A DNA stretch of 64,000 nt from Pseudomonas sp. P5_109 (GCF_034009455.1 NZ_CP125380.1:847001-911000); one strand, 5' to 3'. Shown: positions 40,805 through 54,280, counted from the stretch's first letter. Notes: generated from the letters alone by a model not told the origin. Translations and numbers: made by a program.

Positions 40805-41113
40805 TCACTTGAAACGATGGACGTTCGACAGCTGCTTGTTGACGCTGAAGTTCTTGCGGTAGATCAGTGCCATCTTGCCGATGACCTGGACCAGGTCCGC
40901 TTTGCCGACCTTGCAGAGCTCTGCAATGGACGCCAGGCGCGATTCACGATCGAGGATGTTGAGCTTGATCTTGATCAGCTCGTGATCCGCCAAAGCGCGT
41001 TCGAGTTCGGCTAACACACCTTCAGTCAAACCATTATCTGCCACAATCAAAACTGGTTTCAGATGGTGGCCAATGGATTTGTACTGTTTCTTCTGCTCTT
41101 GAGTGAGCGGCAT
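40805..41113 (-). CDS. yhbY: YhbY, CRM-domain ribosome-assembly RNA-binding protein
   Basis: 102 aa, a single CRM domain: KKQYKSIGHHLKPVLIVADNGL at residues 8-29, KIKLNILDRESR near 48 and IGKMALIYRKN near 78. The GxxG-type RNA-binding loop is represented by GLTEG. It associates with pre-50S particles in E. coli. Divergent from rlmE, the usual pairing. Confidence 0.95.
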   Translation of the reverse strand: MPLTQEQKKQYKSIGHHLKPVLIVADNGLTEGVLAELERALADHELIKIKLNILDRESRLASIAELCKVGKADLVQVIGKMALIYRKNFSVNKQLSNVHRFK

Positions 41114-41214
41114 AATCTGACCCTTTCGTCTGGATTCTGTAAAATGGCGGCCATTTTACCCGAGGGTTCGTGACTCCGCCCAACTAATCACGACCCTTAT
41201 CATCGAGGTGCCCA

Positions 41215-41844
41215 ATGGCGCGTTCCAAGACAAGCCTTGAGTGGCTGAAAAGACATGTCAATGATCCCTATGTGAAGCAGGCGCAGAAGGACGGCTACCG
41301 CTCGCGGGCGAGTTACAAGCTTCTCGAAATCCAGGAGAAGTACAAACTGATTCGTCCGGGCATGAGCGTTGTCGACCTGGGTGCAGCGCCCGGTGGCTGG
41401 TCGCAGGTTACCAGTCGGCTGATCGGTGGTCAGGGGCGTCTGATCGCCTCGGACATCCTGGAAATGGACAGCATTCCGGACGTAACTTTCATTCAGGGTG
41501 ACTTCACCCAGGACGAAGTGCTCGCTCGGATCCTTGAGGCCGTGGGTAATTCGCAGGTGGACCTTGTGATTTCCGATATGGCCCCCAATATGAGTGGTAC
41601 GCCTGAAGTGGACATGCCCAAAGCCATGTTCCTGTGTGAGCTGGCGCTTGACCTGGCGGAGCGGATACTCAAGCCTGGTGGTAATTTCGTGATCAAGATT
41701 TTTCAGGGTGAAGGTTTCGATGTTTACCTGAAGGACGCCCGTAAGAAATTCGACAAGATCCAGATGATCAAGCCGGATTCTTCTCGTGGCAGCTCTCGCG
41801 AGCAATACATGCTGGCTTGGGGCTATCGCGGTCGCAGTGAATAA
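41215..41844 (+). CDS. rlmE: RlmE (FtsJ/RrmJ), 23S rRNA U2552 2'-O-methyltransferase
   Basis: 209 aa. SAM-binding motif [14 protein letters not shown] near residue 52 and catalytic tetrad K-D-K-E: Lys in SRASYKL near 38, Asp in [10 protein letters not shown] near 124, Lys in [12 protein letters not shown] near 164 and Glu in SSREQYM near 199. It methylates the A-loop in the 50S subunit. Heat-shock linked in E. coli and next to ftsH as here. Confidence 0.97.
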   Translation: MARSKTSLEWLKRHVNDPYVKQAQKDGYRSRASYKLLEIQEKYKLIRPGMSVVDLGAAPGGWSQVTSRLIGGQGRLIASDILEMDSIPDVTFIQGDFTQDEVLARILEAVGNSQVDLVISDMAPNMSGTPEVDMPKAMFLCELALDLAERILKPGGNFVIKIFQGEGFDVYLKDARKKFDKIQMIKPDSSRGSSREQYMLAWGYRGRSE

Positions 41845-42037
41845 AACGAGCTTTTTTGGCCGGGGCGATAGGTTTTTCGTATTTCGCCTCGCGTGCATAA
41901 GCGAATATTGTGTAGAAAGTGTTTCACAAAGGGTTACAGACGGCGCCTGCCAAGTCGTAGGTAATGTAGTAAGTTAGGCCGGTGAATATCATGCGAAGCG
42001 CGCGCCAGTAGCGGAGCTTGCTTCAGAGGGTAGTTAA

Positions 42038-43957
<1,920 letters not shown>

Positions 43958-43965
43958 GGTTTGAA

Positions 43966-44817
43966 ATGACTTCTGTTCAGTCCTCGACCCGGTTGCCTTG
44001 CGGCAACCGGGTTCTTGATTTGGCCCAGACGCATGTCATGGGTATTCTCAATGTCACTCCTGACTCTTTCTCCGATGGTGGCCAATACAGCCAGCTCGAC
44101 GCGGCCATGCGCCACGCCGAAGCCATGGTGGCGGCCGGCGCGACGCTGATCGATGTCGGTGGCGAGTCCACCCGGCCTGGCGCCAGGGCGGTGTCGCCCC
44201 TGGAGGAGCTGGAGCGCGTGGCGCCCATCGTCGAGCGCATTGCTCGCGAGCTGGACGTCATCATCTCGGTCGACACCTCAACGCCGGCTGTCATGCGTGA
44301 AACCGCGCGCCTGGGCGCCGGATTGATCAATGACGTACGTTCGTTGCGTCGCGATGGTGCCCTGGATGCGGCGGCGGCCACTGGCTTGCCGGTTTGCCTG
44401 ATGCATATGCTGGGGGAGCCCGGCGATATGCAGGACGATCCGCAGTACCAGGACGTTACAAGGGAGGTCGGTGAGTTTCTTGCCGAGCGCATGCATCAAT
44501 GTTCATTGGCGGGAATTGCCGCTGAGCGGATCATTCTTGATCCCGGCTTTGGTTTCGCTAAAACCTTGCAGCACAACCTAAGCTTGTTCAAGCATATGGA
44601 AGCCCTGCATGCCTTGGGGCGGCCCCTGTTGGTCGGGGTTTCGCGAAAGAGCATGATTGGTCAGGCATTGAATCGTCCGGTGGGAGACCGGCTGTATGGT
44701 GGTTTGGCGCTCGCAGCGCTGGCTTCGGCGAAAGGTGCGCGTATATTGCGCGTCCATGATGTAGCCGAAACAGTGGATGTGGTGCGGATGATCGCCGCAG
44801 TGGAATCAGCCGAATAA
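43966..44817 (+). CDS. folP: FolP, dihydropteroate synthase
   Basis: 283 aa TIM barrel. [15 protein letters not shown] near residue 25, [12 protein letters not shown] near 61, the NDVRSL segment near 119 and DPGFGFAKT near 190 are the pterin/PABA-binding motifs. It makes dihydropteroate for folate and is the sulfonamide target. Eight bases after ftsH and 16 before glmM, as in E. coli. Confidence 0.97.
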   Translation: MTSVQSSTRLPCGNRVLDLAQTHVMGILNVTPDSFSDGGQYSQLDAAMRHAEAMVAAGATLIDVGGESTRPGARAVSPLEELERVAPIVERIARELDVIISVDTSTPAVMRETARLGAGLINDVRSLRRDGALDAAAATGLPVCLMHMLGEPGDMQDDPQYQDVTREVGEFLAERMHQCSLAGIAAERIILDPGFGFAKTLQHNLSLFKHMEALHALGRPLLVGVSRKSMIGQALNRPVGDRLYGGLALAALASAKGARILRVHDVAETVDVVRMIAAVESAE

Positions 44818-44833
44818 GAATGATGGAGCACTT

Positions 44834-46171
44834 ATGAGCAAAAAATATTTTGGTACCGATGGTATTCGTGGGCGTGTCGGTGAATACCCGATTACTCCTG
44901 ATTTCATGCTCAAGCTCGGCTGGGCTGCAGGTATGGCGTTCCGCAAGATGGGCGCCTGCAAGGTATTGGTAGGCAAGGACACCCGTATCTCCGGCTACAT
45001 GTTCGAGTCTGCGCTTGAAGCAGGGCTGACCTCGGCGGGTGCCGATGTCATGCTCCTTGGTCCGATGCCAACCCCGGCGATTGCCTACCTGACGCGTACC
45101 TTTCATGCCGAAGCGGGCATCGTCATCAGTGCCTCGCACAATCCGCATGATGACAATGGCATCAAGTTTTTCTCCGGCAAGGGCACCAAGCTACCGGATG
45201 AAGTCGAGCACATGATCGAAGAGCTGCTCGATACCCCGATGACTGTGGTTGAGTCGAGCAAGATCGGCAAGGTGTCGCGAATCAATGACGCCTCGGGTCG
45301 GTATATCGAATTCTGCAAGAGCAGTGTGCCGACCGGTACCAGCTTTACCGGCCTCAAGATTGTGATCGACTGCGCCCATGGTGCGACCTATAAAGTGGCG
45401 CCGAGTGTGTTTCGTGAGTTGGGTGCCGAGGTCGTGGTCTTGTCCGCGCAGCCCAATGGTTTGAATATCAATGACAACTGCGGCTCGACCCATATGGGGC
45501 AGCTGCAGGCGGCTGTGCTGGCTGAGCACGCCGATCTGGGTATCGCCTTCGATGGTGATGGCGACCGGGTGTTGATGGTGGATCACACGGGAGCCATCGT
45601 CGATGGTGATGAGTTGCTGTTCATCATTGCTCGCGCCCTGCATGAGCGAGACAAGCTGCAAGGTGGTGTAGTCGGTACGCTGATGAGCAACTTGGGGCTG
45701 GAGTTGGCCTTGGCCGACCTGGCGATCCCCTTTGTTCGCGCCAATGTGGGTGACCGTTATGTGATTGCTGATCTGCTGGAGCGCAACTGGCTGGTCGGTG
45801 GCGAAAATTCGGGTCATATCGTTTGCTTCAATCACACCACCACTGGTGATGCGATTATTGCCGCGTTGCAGGTGCTGATGGCGTTGAAAACCCGCGGGCA
45901 AGGTTTGGCTGAAGCGCGTCAGGCGTTGCGCAAGTGCCCTCAGGTGCTGATCAATGTGCGTTTCGGTGGCGGTGCAAACCCTCTCGAACACCCGTCGGTC
46001 AAGGAAGCCAGCGAGCGTGTGACCAAGGCCATGGCAGGTCGGGGGCGTGTGCTGTTGCGCAAGTCCGGTACCGAGCCGCTGGTGCGTGTCATGGTCGAAG
46101 GCGAAGACGAAACCCTGGTTCGCGGCTATGCCGAAGAGCTGGCAAAACTGGTTACTGAAGTTTCTGCCTGA
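44834..46171 (+). CDS. glmM: GlmM, phosphoglucosamine mutase
   Basis: 445 aa. [14 protein letters not shown] at the N-terminus, phosphoserine loop [15 protein letters not shown] near residue 99, metal loop [12 protein letters not shown] near 239, sugar loop GGENSGH near 323 and phosphate loop [12 protein letters not shown] near 411. It converts glucosamine-6-P to glucosamine-1-P for peptidoglycan and LPS. Confidence 0.98.
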   Translation: MSKKYFGTDGIRGRVGEYPITPDFMLKLGWAAGMAFRKMGACKVLVGKDTRISGYMFESALEAGLTSAGADVMLLGPMPTPAIAYLTRTFHAEAGIVISASHNPHDDNGIKFFSGKGTKLPDEVEHMIEELLDTPMTVVESSKIGKVSRINDASGRYIEFCKSSVPTGTSFTGLKIVIDCAHGATYKVAPSVFRELGAEVVVLSAQPNGLNINDNCGSTHMGQLQAAVLAEHADLGIAFDGDGDRVLMVDHTGAIVDGDELLFIIARALHERDKLQGGVVGTLMSNLGLELALADLAIPFVRANVGDRYVIADLLERNWLVGGENSGHIVCFNHTTTGDAIIAALQVLMALKTRGQGLAEARQALRKCPQVLINVRFGGGANPLEHPSVKEASERVTKAMAGRGRVLLRKSGTEPLVRVMVEGEDETLVRGYAEELAKLVTEVSA

Positions 46172-46237
46172 ATTCGGCTTGCCAGCCTTGATTGTGTTGG
46201 GTAACATCTGCGCCCACTTTGACCGACGAGGTACAGC

Positions 46238-46993
46238 ATGCGTCGCCCTATGGTAGCTGGTAACTGGAAGATGCACGGTACCCGCGCCAGCGTCGCTGAG
46301 CTGATCAACGGCCTTCGTGACTTGGCCTTGCCGAGCGGTGTTGATGTCGCGGTATTCCCGCCTTTCCTGCATATCAATCAAGTGATTGATGGCCTGGAAG
46401 GAAAGTCGATTTCGGTCGGCGCGCAGAATGCTGCGGTGGAATCCGGACAAGGTGCGTTGACCGGTGAAGTTGCACCGAGTCAGTTGGTGGATGCAGGTTG
46501 TTCCCTGGTACTTGTCGGGCACTCCGAACGCCGCCAGATTATGGGCGAGCAGGACGCGGTGCTGATTCGCAAGTTCGCAGCGGCACAGGCATGTGGCTTG
46601 ATTCCGGTGTTGTGCATTGGGGAAACCCTTGAGCAGCGTGAAGCTGGAAAGACTCTTGAGGTTGTCTCGCGTCAGCTTGGCAGTATCATTGAGGAGCTGG
46701 GTGTCGGTGCCTTTGCCAAGGCAGTGATCGCTTACGAGCCGGTCTGGGCCATTGGTACCGGGCTGACTGCAACGCCGCAACAGGCGCAGGATGTGCATGC
46801 AGCCATTCGCGCTCAGTTGGCGGCAGAGAATTCTGAGGTCGCACAAGGTGTGCGGCTTCTATACGGCGGCAGCGTGAAGGCGGCCAATGCGGTCGAACTG
46901 TTCGGCATGCCGGATATCGATGGGGGTCTCATTGGTGGGGCTTCCCTGAATGCAGATGAGTTCGGTGCGATTTGTCGCGCCGCGGGAAACTGA
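46238..46993 (+). CDS. tpiA: TpiA, triose-phosphate isomerase
   Basis: 251 aa. AGNWKMHG (catalytic Lys near 11), VLVGHSERR (catalytic His near 96), [11 protein letters not shown] (catalytic Glu near 168, start of loop 6) and [10 protein letters not shown] near 209. Interconverts DHAP and glyceraldehyde-3-P. GAGG lies upstream of the ATG; secG follows after four bases. Confidence 0.98.
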   Translation: MRRPMVAGNWKMHGTRASVAELINGLRDLALPSGVDVAVFPPFLHINQVIDGLEGKSISVGAQNAAVESGQGALTGEVAPSQLVDAGCSLVLVGHSERRQIMGEQDAVLIRKFAAAQACGLIPVLCIGETLEQREAGKTLEVVSRQLGSIIEELGVGAFAKAVIAYEPVWAIGTGLTATPQQAQDVHAAIRAQLAAENSEVAQGVRLLYGGSVKAANAVELFGMPDIDGGLIGGASLNADEFGAICRAAGN

Positions 46994-46997
46994 AAAA

Positions 46998-47381
46998 ATG
47001 CTGGAAACAGTCGTAGTCGTTTTTCATCTGCTGGGTGCATTGGGCGTAGTAGCTCTGGTTTTGCTGCAGCAGGGTAAAGGTGCGGACGCTGGCGCGTCTT
47101 TCGGAGCAGGTGCTTCAAATACTGTGTTCGGAAGCCAAGGTTCCTCTACCTTTCTTAGTAAGTTTACTGCTATACTTGCCGCAGGTTTTTTCATAACCAG
47201 CTTGGGGTTAGGTTACTTTGCTAAAGAGAAGGCTCACCAGCTGACTCAAGTAGGTCTGCCAAACCCAGCGGTACTGGAAGTTCCAAAGCAACAACCGGCT
47301 TCTGATGATGTCCCGGTGCTTCAAGAGCAAAAGTCGGCTACTCCAGCGACTGACGTACCTCCAGCTCAAGAGCAGAAGTAA
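46998..47381 (+). CDS. secG: SecG, preprotein translocase subunit
   Basis: 127 aa. Two membrane segments ([20 protein letters not shown] and [19 protein letters not shown]) flank the cytoplasmic loop [20 protein letters not shown], the SecG signature. The Pro/Gln/Glu-rich C-tail is longer than needed and common in pseudomonads. Part of SecYEG. The tRNA-Leu gene follows 22 bases later. Confidence 0.96.
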   Translation: MLETVVVVFHLLGALGVVALVLLQQGKGADAGASFGAGASNTVFGSQGSSTFLSKFTAILAAGFFITSLGLGYFAKEKAHQLTQVGLPNPAVLEVPKQQPASDDVPVLQEQKSATPATDVPPAQEQK

Positions 47382-47403
47382 GAAGGGTTTCAAACGTAGT
47401 ATT

Positions 47404-47489
47404 GCCGAGGTGGTGGAATTGGTAGACACGCAACCTTGAGGTGGTTGTGCCCATAGGGTGTAGGGGTTCGAGTCCCCTTCTCGGTACCA
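47404..47489 (+). tRNA. tRNA-Leu (GAG)
   Basis: 86 nt including encoded CCA. Acceptor GCCGAGG with matching 3' strand, D-arm, anticodon loop TTGAGGT (anticodon GAG), long class II variable arm (GTGCCCATAGGGTGT) and T-arm GGGGTTCGAGTCCCC. Confidence 0.97.
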
Positions 47490-47501
47490 ATTAGTCAGGA
47501 G

Positions 47502-47523
47502 AGCCCGCTGTTGCGGGCTTTCT
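47502..47523 (+). terminator. Terminator after tRNA-Leu
   Basis: AGCCCGC, loop TGTT, GCGGGCT, then TTCTT. Confidence 0.7.
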
Positions 47524-47586
47524 TGCAGGTGGAAGGTTACATTGACCCTGTAGGGGATCGGTCGTATACTTCCGCCCCAGCTTTGT

Positions 47587-47663
<77 letters not shown>

Positions 47664-47671
47664 GTTTAAGG

Positions 47672-47694
47672 AGCCCCTTTTAAGGGGCTTTTTG
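47672..47694 (+). terminator. Terminator after tRNA-fMet
   Basis: AGCCCCTT/AAGGGGCT stem followed by TTTTTGTT. Confidence 0.85.
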
Positions 47695-47738
47695 TTAGCT
47701 GGACACTTTCTACGCCGCTGTTCGACGGCGTTTCAAGG

Positions 47739-47763
47739 ATGGGCGTTTCGCCCATTTTTTTAT
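47739..47763 (+). terminator. Second terminator before rimP
   Basis: ATGGGCG, loop TTT, CGCCCAT with a run of seven T. It lies 39 bases before rimP, so a rimP operon transcript starting at or before the tRNA must pass it (possible antitermination or attenuation), or the operon promoter lies right after it. Confidence 0.75.
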
Positions 47764-47801
47764 TTTGCATAGCATGCACATACATGCACTAGGGGGTTCA
47801 G

Positions 47802-48260
47802 GTGTCGAGCAAGCTAGAAGAGTTGCAGGCCTTGCTGGCCCCGGTGGTCGTGGCCCTAGGCTATGAATGCTGGGGTATCGAGTTTTCGGCTCAGGGTCGT
47901 CACTCGATGTTGCGCGTTTATATCGATAAAGAGGGCGGCGTGCTGGTGGACGATTGTGCCATCGTCAGCCGTCAGATCAGCGGTGTGCTGGATGTTGAAG
48001 ATCCAATCACCGTTGAGTACACCCTTGAAGTTTCCTCGCCTGGCATGGAACGCCCTCTGTTCACTCTTGAGCAGTTTGCAAAATTTGCCGGTGAACAAGT
48101 GAAGATCAAGCTGCGCTCGCCTTTTGAAGGACGACGCAACTTTCAGGGCCTTCTGCGCGGCGTAGAAGAGCAGGATGTCGTGGTGCAGGTGGAAGACCAC
48201 GAGTTCCTGTTGCCGATCGATATGATCGACAAGGCCAACATTATTCCCAGTTTTGACTGA
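47802..48260 (+). CDS. rimP: RimP, 30S ribosome maturation factor
   Basis: 152 aa; GTG start with AGGGGG six bases upstream. The N-terminal domain shows [18 protein letters not shown] and [30 protein letters not shown] near residue 85 is the family signature, followed by an Sm-like C-terminal domain. First gene of the rimP-nusA-infB-rbfA-truB-rpsO-pnp block. Confidence 0.96.
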   Translation: MSSKLEELQALLAPVVVALGYECWGIEFSAQGRHSMLRVYIDKEGGVLVDDCAIVSRQISGVLDVEDPITVEYTLEVSSPGMERPLFTLEQFAKFAGEQVKIKLRSPFEGRRNFQGLLRGVEEQDVVVQVEDHEFLLPIDMIDKANIIPSFD

Positions 48261-48319
48261 GGCGTGCCAGATACTGCGGATCCCGCGGATCCAATGGCTT
48301 GCGAAAGGCGAGGCGTACG

Positions 48320-49801
48320 ATGAGCAAAGAAGTACTGCTGGTTGTTGAGTCGGTATCCAACGAAAAGGGTGTACCGGCAAACGTTATTTTTGAAGCGCTG
48401 GAGCTGGCCCTGGCCACTGCGACCAAAAAGCGTTTCGAAGACGAAGTTGATCTGCGTGTGGAAATCAATCGCCACACGGGTGCCTACGAGACTTTCCGTC
48501 GCTGGACGGTCGTCGAGGAAGCAGACCTGGACGATCCGGCCATCGAAACCTGGCCGAGCAAGGTTGCTGAAACGCACCCTGGCGCCAAGGTCGGTGACGT
48601 CGTCGAAGAGAAAATCGAGTCCATCGAGTTCGGGCGCATCGCTGCACAGACTGCCAAGCAGGTCATTGTGCAGAAAGTTCGCGAAGCCGAGCGCGCTCAG
48701 GTTGTTGACGCTTATCGCGAGCGCCTGGGTGAAATCATCTCCGGCACCGTGAAAAAAGTCACCCGCGACAACGTGATCGTTGATCTGGGCAACAACGCTG
48801 AAGCGTTGCTGGCCCGTGAAGACATCATTTCTCGCGAAACTTTCCGGGTTGGCGTGCGTTTGCGTGCGCTGCTCAAGGAAATCCGCACAGAGAACCGCGG
48901 CCCGCAGCTGATCCTGTCGCGTACCGCGCCGGAAATGCTGATCGAGCTGTTCCGCATCGAAGTGCCGGAAATTGCCGAAGGCCTGATCGAAGTGATGGCT
49001 GCGTCCCGTGATCCGGGATCCCGCGCCAAGATCGCCGTCCGCTCCAAGGACAAACGCATCGACCCGCAGGGCGCTTGCATCGGTATGCGCGGTTCGCGCG
49101 TCCAGGCAGTGTCGGGTGAGTTGGGCGGTGAGCGTGTTGATATCGTTCTGTGGGACGACAACCCGGCTCAGTTCGTGATCAACGCCATGTCCCCGGCCGA
49201 GGTTGCGGCAATTATTGTTGACGAAGATGCCCACGCAATGGACATCGCCGTTGGCGCAGACAATCTGGCTCAGGCCATTGGTCGCGGTGGTCAGAACGTG
49301 CGTCTGGCCAGCCAGCTGACTGGCTGGACCCTGAACGTGATGACCGAATCGGACATCCAGGCTAAGCAGCAAGCAGAAACCGGCGACATCCTGCGCAACT
49401 TCATCGACGAGCTGGAAGTCGACGAAGACCTGGCGCAGGTGCTGGTAGATGAAGGCTTCACCAGCCTGGAAGAGATTGCCTACGTACCGTTGGAAGAAAT
49501 GCTCAACATCGACGGCTTTGACGAAGAAACCGTCAACGAGCTTCGTGCTCGTGCCAAGGATCGTTTGTTGACCAAAGCCATCGCTACTGAGGAAAAGCTG
49601 GCAGACGCCCATCCGGCCGAAGACCTGCTCTCGCTTGAGGGTATGGACAAGGATTTGGCGATGGAACTGGCGGTGCGCGGCGTAATTACCCGCGAAGACC
49701 TGGCCGAGCAGTCTATTGACGACCTGCTCGACATCGACGGCATTGACGATGATCGTGCCGGCAAGTTGATCATGGCCGCCCGAGCCCACTGGTTCGAGTA
49801 A
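48320..49801 (+). CDS. nusA: NusA, transcription elongation/termination factor
   Basis: 493 aa. N-terminal RNA polymerase-binding domain, S1 domain (about 135-200, [18 protein letters not shown] segment [19 protein letters not shown]), KH1/KH2 ([19 protein letters not shown] near 246; [15 protein letters not shown] near 320) and two acidic C-terminal repeats. It modulates pausing, termination and antitermination. Start chosen at the canonical [10 protein letters not shown]. Confidence 0.98.
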   Translation: MSKEVLLVVESVSNEKGVPANVIFEALELALATATKKRFEDEVDLRVEINRHTGAYETFRRWTVVEEADLDDPAIETWPSKVAETHPGAKVGDVVEEKIESIEFGRIAAQTAKQVIVQKVREAERAQVVDAYRERLGEIISGTVKKVTRDNVIVDLGNNAEALLAREDIISRETFRVGVRLRALLKEIRTENRGPQLILSRTAPEMLIELFRIEVPEIAEGLIEVMAASRDPGSRAKIAVRSKDKRIDPQGACIGMRGSRVQAVSGELGGERVDIVLWDDNPAQFVINAMSPAEVAAIIVDEDAHAMDIAVGADNLAQAIGRGGQNVRLASQLTGWTLNVMTESDIQAKQQAETGDILRNFIDELEVDEDLAQVLVDEGFTSLEEIAYVPLEEMLNIDGFDEETVNELRARAKDRLLTKAIATEEKLADAHPAEDLLSLEGMDKDLAMELAVRGVITREDLAEQSIDDLLDIDGIDDDRAGKLIMAARAHWFE

Positions 49802-49828
49802 TTAGGCGCGGCCTGAGGAGAGAAGTGC

Positions 49829-52354
49829 ATGACGCAAGTCACGGTGAAACAACTGGCCGATGAGGTCAAAACACCGGTAGAGCGCCTGTTGCAGCAGATG
49901 CGTGAGGCAGGTCTGCCGCACACCGCCGCCGAAGAAAGTGTGACTGACAGTGAGAAGCAATCGTTGCTGACTCACTTGAAAAGCAGCCACAAGGCGAAAG
50001 TGGAAGAACCACGCAAGATTACGCTGCAGCGTAAAACCACCAGCACCCTGCGGGTTGCTGGCAGCAAAAGCATCAGCGTTGAAGTACGCAAGAAGAAAGT
50101 CTTCGTACAGCGCAGCCCGGAAGAAATCGAAGCCGAGCGCAAGCGTGAACTGGATGAACGTCGCGCAGTAGAAAATGCTGCACGTCAGAAGGCTGAAGAA
50201 GAAGCCAAGCGTCGCGCCGAAGAAGAAGCGCGTCGCCAGCCTGCTGCTGCGCAGACCGCTCCAGCCGAACCTGTTGCAGCGCCTGCTGTGGTAGCCGAAC
50301 CTGTGCGTGAAAGCGCACCGGTTGTGGCAGCTGCTCCGGCTCCTGCGGCAGACGCTCGCAAGCGTGACGAACAGCGTCGTCCGGACAAGCCACGTGCCGA
50401 CGACAACAATCGTCGCGGTAGCGGCGATGGCGAGCGCAAAAACGCTCCGCATCGTGCTTCGGTCAAGGAAAAGGCGCCTGCGCCACGCGTTGCCCCACGT
50501 ACTACCGACGAAGAAAGCGATGGCTTCCGTCGTGGTGGTCGCGGCAAGGCCAAGCTGAAGAAGCGTAACGCCCACGGTTTCCAGAGCCCAACCGGCCCTG
50601 TCGTGCGCGAAGTGAAGATCGGCGAAACCATCACTGTTGGCGACCTCGCTCAACAGATGTCGGTGAAGGCTGCTGAAATCATCAAGTTCATGTTCAAACT
50701 GGGTACTCCAGCGACCATCAACCAGGTACTGGATCAGGAAACTGCCCAGTTGGTTGCCGAAGAGCTGGGCCACAAAGTGACCCTGGTCAGCGACACCGCC
50801 CTGGAAGATTCCCTGGCCGAGTCCCTGAAGTTTGAAGGCGAGGCAGTTTCCCGTGCACCAGTCGTGACCGTAATGGGCCACGTTGACCACGGTAAGACTT
50901 CCCTGCTCGACTACATCCGTCGTGCCAAGGTTGCAGCTGGCGAAGCCGGCGGCATCACCCAGCACATCGGTGCATACCACGTTGAAACCGACCGTGGCAT
51001 GGTGACGTTCCTCGATACCCCTGGTCACGCCGCGTTTACCGCAATGCGTGCCCGTGGTGCCAAGGCGACCGACATCGTGATCCTGGTGGTTGCAGCGGAC
51101 GACGGCGTAATGCCGCAGACCATCGAAGCTGTTCAGCATGCCAAGGCTGCGGGTGTTCCGCTGGTCGTGGCTGTGAACAAGATCGACAAGCCAGGTGCTG
51201 ACCTCGATCGCATTCGTAGCGAACTGTCGGTACACGGCGTGACGTCGGAAGAGTGGGGTGGTGACACGCCATTCGTACCGGTTTCGGCGAAGATGGGTAC
51301 TGGCGTCGACGAACTGCTCGAAGCGGTACTGCTGCAAGCCGAGGTCCTGGAACTGACTGCAACTCCATCGGCTCCTGGTCGTGGCGTAGTGGTTGAGTCC
51401 CGCCTGGACAAGGGCCGTGGCCCGGTGGCTACCGTTCTGGTTCAAGACGGTACCCTGCGCCAGGGCGACATGGTCCTGGTCGGTTCGAACTATGGCCGCG
51501 TTCGCGCCATGCTCGACGAGAACGGCAAGCCAATCAAGGAAGCCGGTCCGGCCATCCCTGTCGAGATCCTCGGCCTGGACGGTACCCCGGACGCTGGCGA
51601 CGAGATGAGCGTGGTTGCCGACGAGAAGAAAGCCCGTGAAGTGGCTCTGTTCCGTCAAGGCAAGTTCCGCGAAGTCAAACTGGCTCGTGCTCACGCAGGC
51701 AAGCTGGAAAACATCTTCGAAAGCATGGGCCAGGAAGAGAAGAAGACGCTCAACATCGTCCTCAAATCCGACGTCCGTGGATCGCTGGAAGCGTTGAACG
51801 GTGCCTTGAACGGCCTGGGTAACGACGAAGTGCAAGTGCGTGTGGTCGGTGGCGGCGTCGGTGGTATCACCGAATCCGATGCCAACCTGGCTCTGGCCTC
51901 CAACGCTGTACTGTTCGGCTTCAACGTGCGTGCCGATGCCGGTGCGCGCAAGATCGTCGAGCAGGAAGGTCTGGATATGCGTTACTACAACGTGATCTAC
52001 GACATCATCGAAGACGTCAAGAAAGCCCTGACCGGCATGCTCGGCAGCGACGTTCGCGAGAACATCCTGGGTATCGCCGAAGTGCGTGACGTGTTCCGTT
52101 CGCCGAAGTTTGGCGCGATCGCCGGTTGCATGGTTATCGAAGGTGTTGTTCACCGTAACCGTCCAATCCGTGTACTGCGTGAAGACATCGTTATCTTCGA
52201 AGGCGAGCTGGAATCCCTGCGTCGCTTCAAGGATGACGCTTCCGAAGTACGTGCCGGCATGGAATGCGGTATCGGCGTGAAGAGCTACAACGACGTCAAG
52301 GTCGGTGACAAGATCGAAGTCTTCGAGAAGGTGCAGGTTGCTCGCAGCCTCTAA
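49829..52354 (+). CDS. infB: InfB, translation initiation factor IF-2
   Basis: 841 aa. An N-terminal IF2 domain and a long charged, Ala/Pro/Arg-rich linker (about 60-250) precede the GTPase: [18 protein letters not shown] near 347, DTPGHAAF near 396 and NKIDKP near 450, then domains II-IV that bind fMet-tRNA. AGGAGAG lies before the ATG. Delivers initiator tRNA to the 30S subunit. Confidence 0.98.
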   Translation: MTQVTVKQLADEVKTPVERLLQQMREAGLPHTAAEESVTDSEKQSLLTHLKSSHKAKVEEPRKITLQRKTTSTLRVAGSKSISVEVRKKKVFVQRSPEEIEAERKRELDERRAVENAARQKAEEEAKRRAEEEARRQPAAAQTAPAEPVAAPAVVAEPVRESAPVVAAAPAPAADARKRDEQRRPDKPRADDNNRRGSGDGERKNAPHRASVKEKAPAPRVAPRTTDEESDGFRRGGRGKAKLKKRNAHGFQSPTGPVVREVKIGETITVGDLAQQMSVKAAEIIKFMFKLGTPATINQVLDQETAQLVAEELGHKVTLVSDTALEDSLAESLKFEGEAVSRAPVVTVMGHVDHGKTSLLDYIRRAKVAAGEAGGITQHIGAYHVETDRGMVTFLDTPGHAAFTAMRARGAKATDIVILVVAADDGVMPQTIEAVQHAKAAGVPLVVAVNKIDKPGADLDRIRSELSVHGVTSEEWGGDTPFVPVSAKMGTGVDELLEAVLLQAEVLELTATPSAPGRGVVVESRLDKGRGPVATVLVQDGTLRQGDMVLVGSNYGRVRAMLDENGKPIKEAGPAIPVEILGLDGTPDAGDEMSVVADEKKAREVALFRQGKFREVKLARAHAGKLENIFESMGQEEKKTLNIVLKSDVRGSLEALNGALNGLGNDEVQVRVVGGGVGGITESDANLALASNAVLFGFNVRADAGARKIVEQEGLDMRYYNVIYDIIEDVKKALTGMLGSDVRENILGIAEVRDVFRSPKFGAIAGCMVIEGVVHRNRPIRVLREDIVIFEGELESLRRFKDDASEVRAGMECGIGVKSYNDVKVGDKIEVFEKVQVARSL

Positions 52355-52425
52355 TTCGCGCACTTCAAGAGCCGTGACGGGTAGCCGCATGCAAGTGCGC
52401 AGCTCGCCACCAGGACTCTAAACGC

Positions 52426-52460
52426 AACGCCCGGTCTGGCTTTTGTCAGGCCGGGCGTTT
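52426..52460 (+). terminator. Terminator-like hairpin between infB and rbfA
   Basis: AACGCCCGG and CCGGGCGTT pair with a further partial inner stem (TCTGG/TCAGG region); short T-run. It may partly separate infB from rbfA-truB. Confidence 0.6.
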
Positions 52461-52513
52461 GCCGCTTTCAGACCTCACGGGTTTCACCGTGGGGCAGTAA
52501 CAGGTAACAGGAC

Positions 52514-52915
52514 ATGGCAAAAGAATATAGCCGTACCCAACGCATCGGCGATCAGATGCAGCGTGAGCTGGCACAACTGATCCGTCGTGAAGTAAAAGAC
52601 CCGCGCGTCGGCCTGGTCACCATTACCGCAGTGGAAGTCAGCCGTGACGTCGGTCACGCCAAGATCTTCATCACCGTGATGGGGCAGGACAGCGCCGAGG
52701 AAATCGCACAAAGCATCAAGGTGCTCAACTCCGCCGCCGGTTTCCTGCGCATGCAGCTGGCTCGCGAGATGAAGCTGCGCAGCGTTCCACAGCTGCACTT
52801 CCACTACGACGAAAGCGTCGTGCGTGGCGCGCACCTGTCGGCATTGATCGAGCGCGCAGTGGCTGAAGACAATCAGCATCCGGTTGCGGCAGAAGCCGAA
52901 GACACCAAGGAGTAA
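52514..52915 (+). CDS. rbfA: RbfA, 30S ribosome-binding factor
   Basis: 133 aa, a KH-like domain: [19 protein letters not shown] at the start, [19 protein letters not shown] near 30 and [14 protein letters not shown] near 95 are the family signatures. Needed for 16S rRNA 5' processing and growth in the cold in model species. Three bases before truB. Confidence 0.97.
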   Translation: MAKEYSRTQRIGDQMQRELAQLIRREVKDPRVGLVTITAVEVSRDVGHAKIFITVMGQDSAEEIAQSIKVLNSAAGFLRMQLAREMKLRSVPQLHFHYDESVVRGAHLSALIERAVAEDNQHPVAAEAEDTKE

Positions 52916-52918
52916 TCG

Positions 52919-53836
52919 GTGGCTCAGGTCAAACGTATCCGTCGTAACGTCAGCGGCATTATCCTTCTCGACAAGCCGCTGGGGTTCACCTCCAACGCGG
53001 CCTTGCAGAAGGTTCGCTGGTTGCTGAACGCCGAAAAGGCAGGTCATACCGGCAGTCTCGATCCCTTGGCCACCGGCGTGTTGCCGCTGTGCTTCGGCGA
53101 GGCGACCAAGTTCTCGCAATACCTGCTCGATTCCGACAAGGGTTATGAAACCCTGGCGCAATTGGGCAAGACCACCACCACGGCGGATGCCGAGGGTGAA
53201 GTTTTGCAGGAACGTCCGGTGACCGTTGGTCGCACCGAAGTCGAAGCTGTGCTGCCGAAATTTCGTGGGCAAATCAGTCAGATACCGCCAATGTACTCGG
53301 CGCTCAAGCGCGATGGCCAGCCGCTGTACAAGCTGGCTCGTGCAGGCGAAGTAGTGGAGCGCGAACCGCGTTCTGTTACTATTACGCGCTTGGAATTGCT
53401 GGCCTTCGAAGGTGATACTGCGCGGCTGTCGGTGGATTGCACCAAAGGCACCTATATCCGCACCCTGGTGGAGGATATCGGTGAGCAACTCGGTTGTGGT
53501 GCTTACGTTGCAGAACTGCGACGTACCCAGGCCGGGCCATTCACCCTGGCGCAGACGGTTACCCTGGAAGAGCTGGAAGCAGTACATGCCGAAGGCGGCA
53601 ACGAAGCGGTCGATCGCTTCCTGATGCCATCGGACAGCGGCCTGCTGGATTGGCCACTGTTGCAGTTCTCGGAAGCGAGCGCGTTCTACTGGCTCAACGG
53701 CCAGCCGGTACGTGCCCCGGATGCTCCGAAGTTCGGCATGGTGCGGGTACAGGATCACAATGGTCGCTTCATCGGTATCGGTGAAGTGAGCGAAGACGGG
53801 CGCATCGCGCCTCGTCGTTTGATTCGGTCAGAATGA
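52919..53836 (+). CDS. truB: TruB, tRNA pseudouridine-55 synthase
   Basis: 305 aa; GTG start three bases after rbf[14 protein letters not shown] near 14, catalytic Asp in [15 protein letters not shown] near 46, [18 protein letters not shown] near 123 and [12 protein letters not shown] near 183. Modifies U55 in the T-loop of tRNAs. Confidence 0.97.
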   Translation: MAQVKRIRRNVSGIILLDKPLGFTSNAALQKVRWLLNAEKAGHTGSLDPLATGVLPLCFGEATKFSQYLLDSDKGYETLAQLGKTTTTADAEGEVLQERPVTVGRTEVEAVLPKFRGQISQIPPMYSALKRDGQPLYKLARAGEVVEREPRSVTITRLELLAFEGDTARLSVDCTKGTYIRTLVEDIGEQLGCGAYVAELRRTQAGPFTLAQTVTLEELEAVHAEGGNEAVDRFLMPSDSGLLDWPLLQFSEASAFYWLNGQPVRAPDAPKFGMVRVQDHNGRFIGIGEVSEDGRIAPRRLIRSE

Positions 53837-53911
53837 CCGAAACCAGTCTGCGTAACAGCAGGCTGGCGAGGGTGGCTGTCAACAGGCACGGTCACTACTC
53901 ATTTTTAGATA

Positions 53912-53959
53912 CAGGGATTTGTCCCTGGCCTGTTGAAACTGTTTTTCTGAAACAGTTTC
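53912..53959 (+). promoter_or_regulatory. Two hairpins in the rpsO leader
   Basis: CAGGGA-TTTG-TCCCTG (53912-53927) and the perfect 10-bp stem GAAACTGTTT-TTCTG-AAACAGTTTC (53935-53959) end 19 bases before the rpsO ATG, just ahead of its AAGGA. Their position fits autogenous control by S15, known for E. coli rpsO, although the fold is not obviously the same. The first hairpin could also mark the truB end. Confidence 0.5.
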
Positions 53960-53978
53960 CTGATAAAAGGATTGCCTC

Positions 53979-54248
53979 ATGGCTCTCGACGTTCAAGAAA
54001 AAGCTCAAATCGTTGCTGACTACCAGCAAGCTGTTGGTGACACCGGTTCGCCAGAAGTGCAAGTTGCACTGCTGACCCACAACATCAACAAGCTGCAAGG
54101 TCACTTCAAGGCCAACGGTAAAGATCACCACTCCCGTCGTGGTCTGATCCGCATGGTAAACCAGCGTCGTAAGCTGCTGGACTACCTGAAAGGCAAGGAT
54201 CTGGGTCGCTATCAGACTCTGATCGGTCGCCTGGGTCTGCGTCGCTAA
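53979..54248 (+). CDS. rpsO: Ribosomal protein S15
   Basis: 89 aa, all-helical S15: [18 protein letters not shown] near 22, [22 protein letters not shown] near 48 and [12 protein letters not shown] at the end. Binds the central domain of 16S rRNA. Structured leader upstream; pnp follows after 206 bases. Confidence 0.98.
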   Translation: MALDVQEKAQIVADYQQAVGDTGSPEVQVALLTHNINKLQGHFKANGKDHHSRRGLIRMVNQRRKLLDYLKGKDLGRYQTLIGRLGLRR

Positions 54249-54280
54249 TAAGCGATTGCGCTAGAGGTTGGTTGTCTGTC

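Noticed and set aside
49802..52390. Long leftward open frame opposite infB
   Set aside because: Same codon-bias artefact; also seen opposite dnaK, ftsH, nusA and pnp. No ribosome site or domain.
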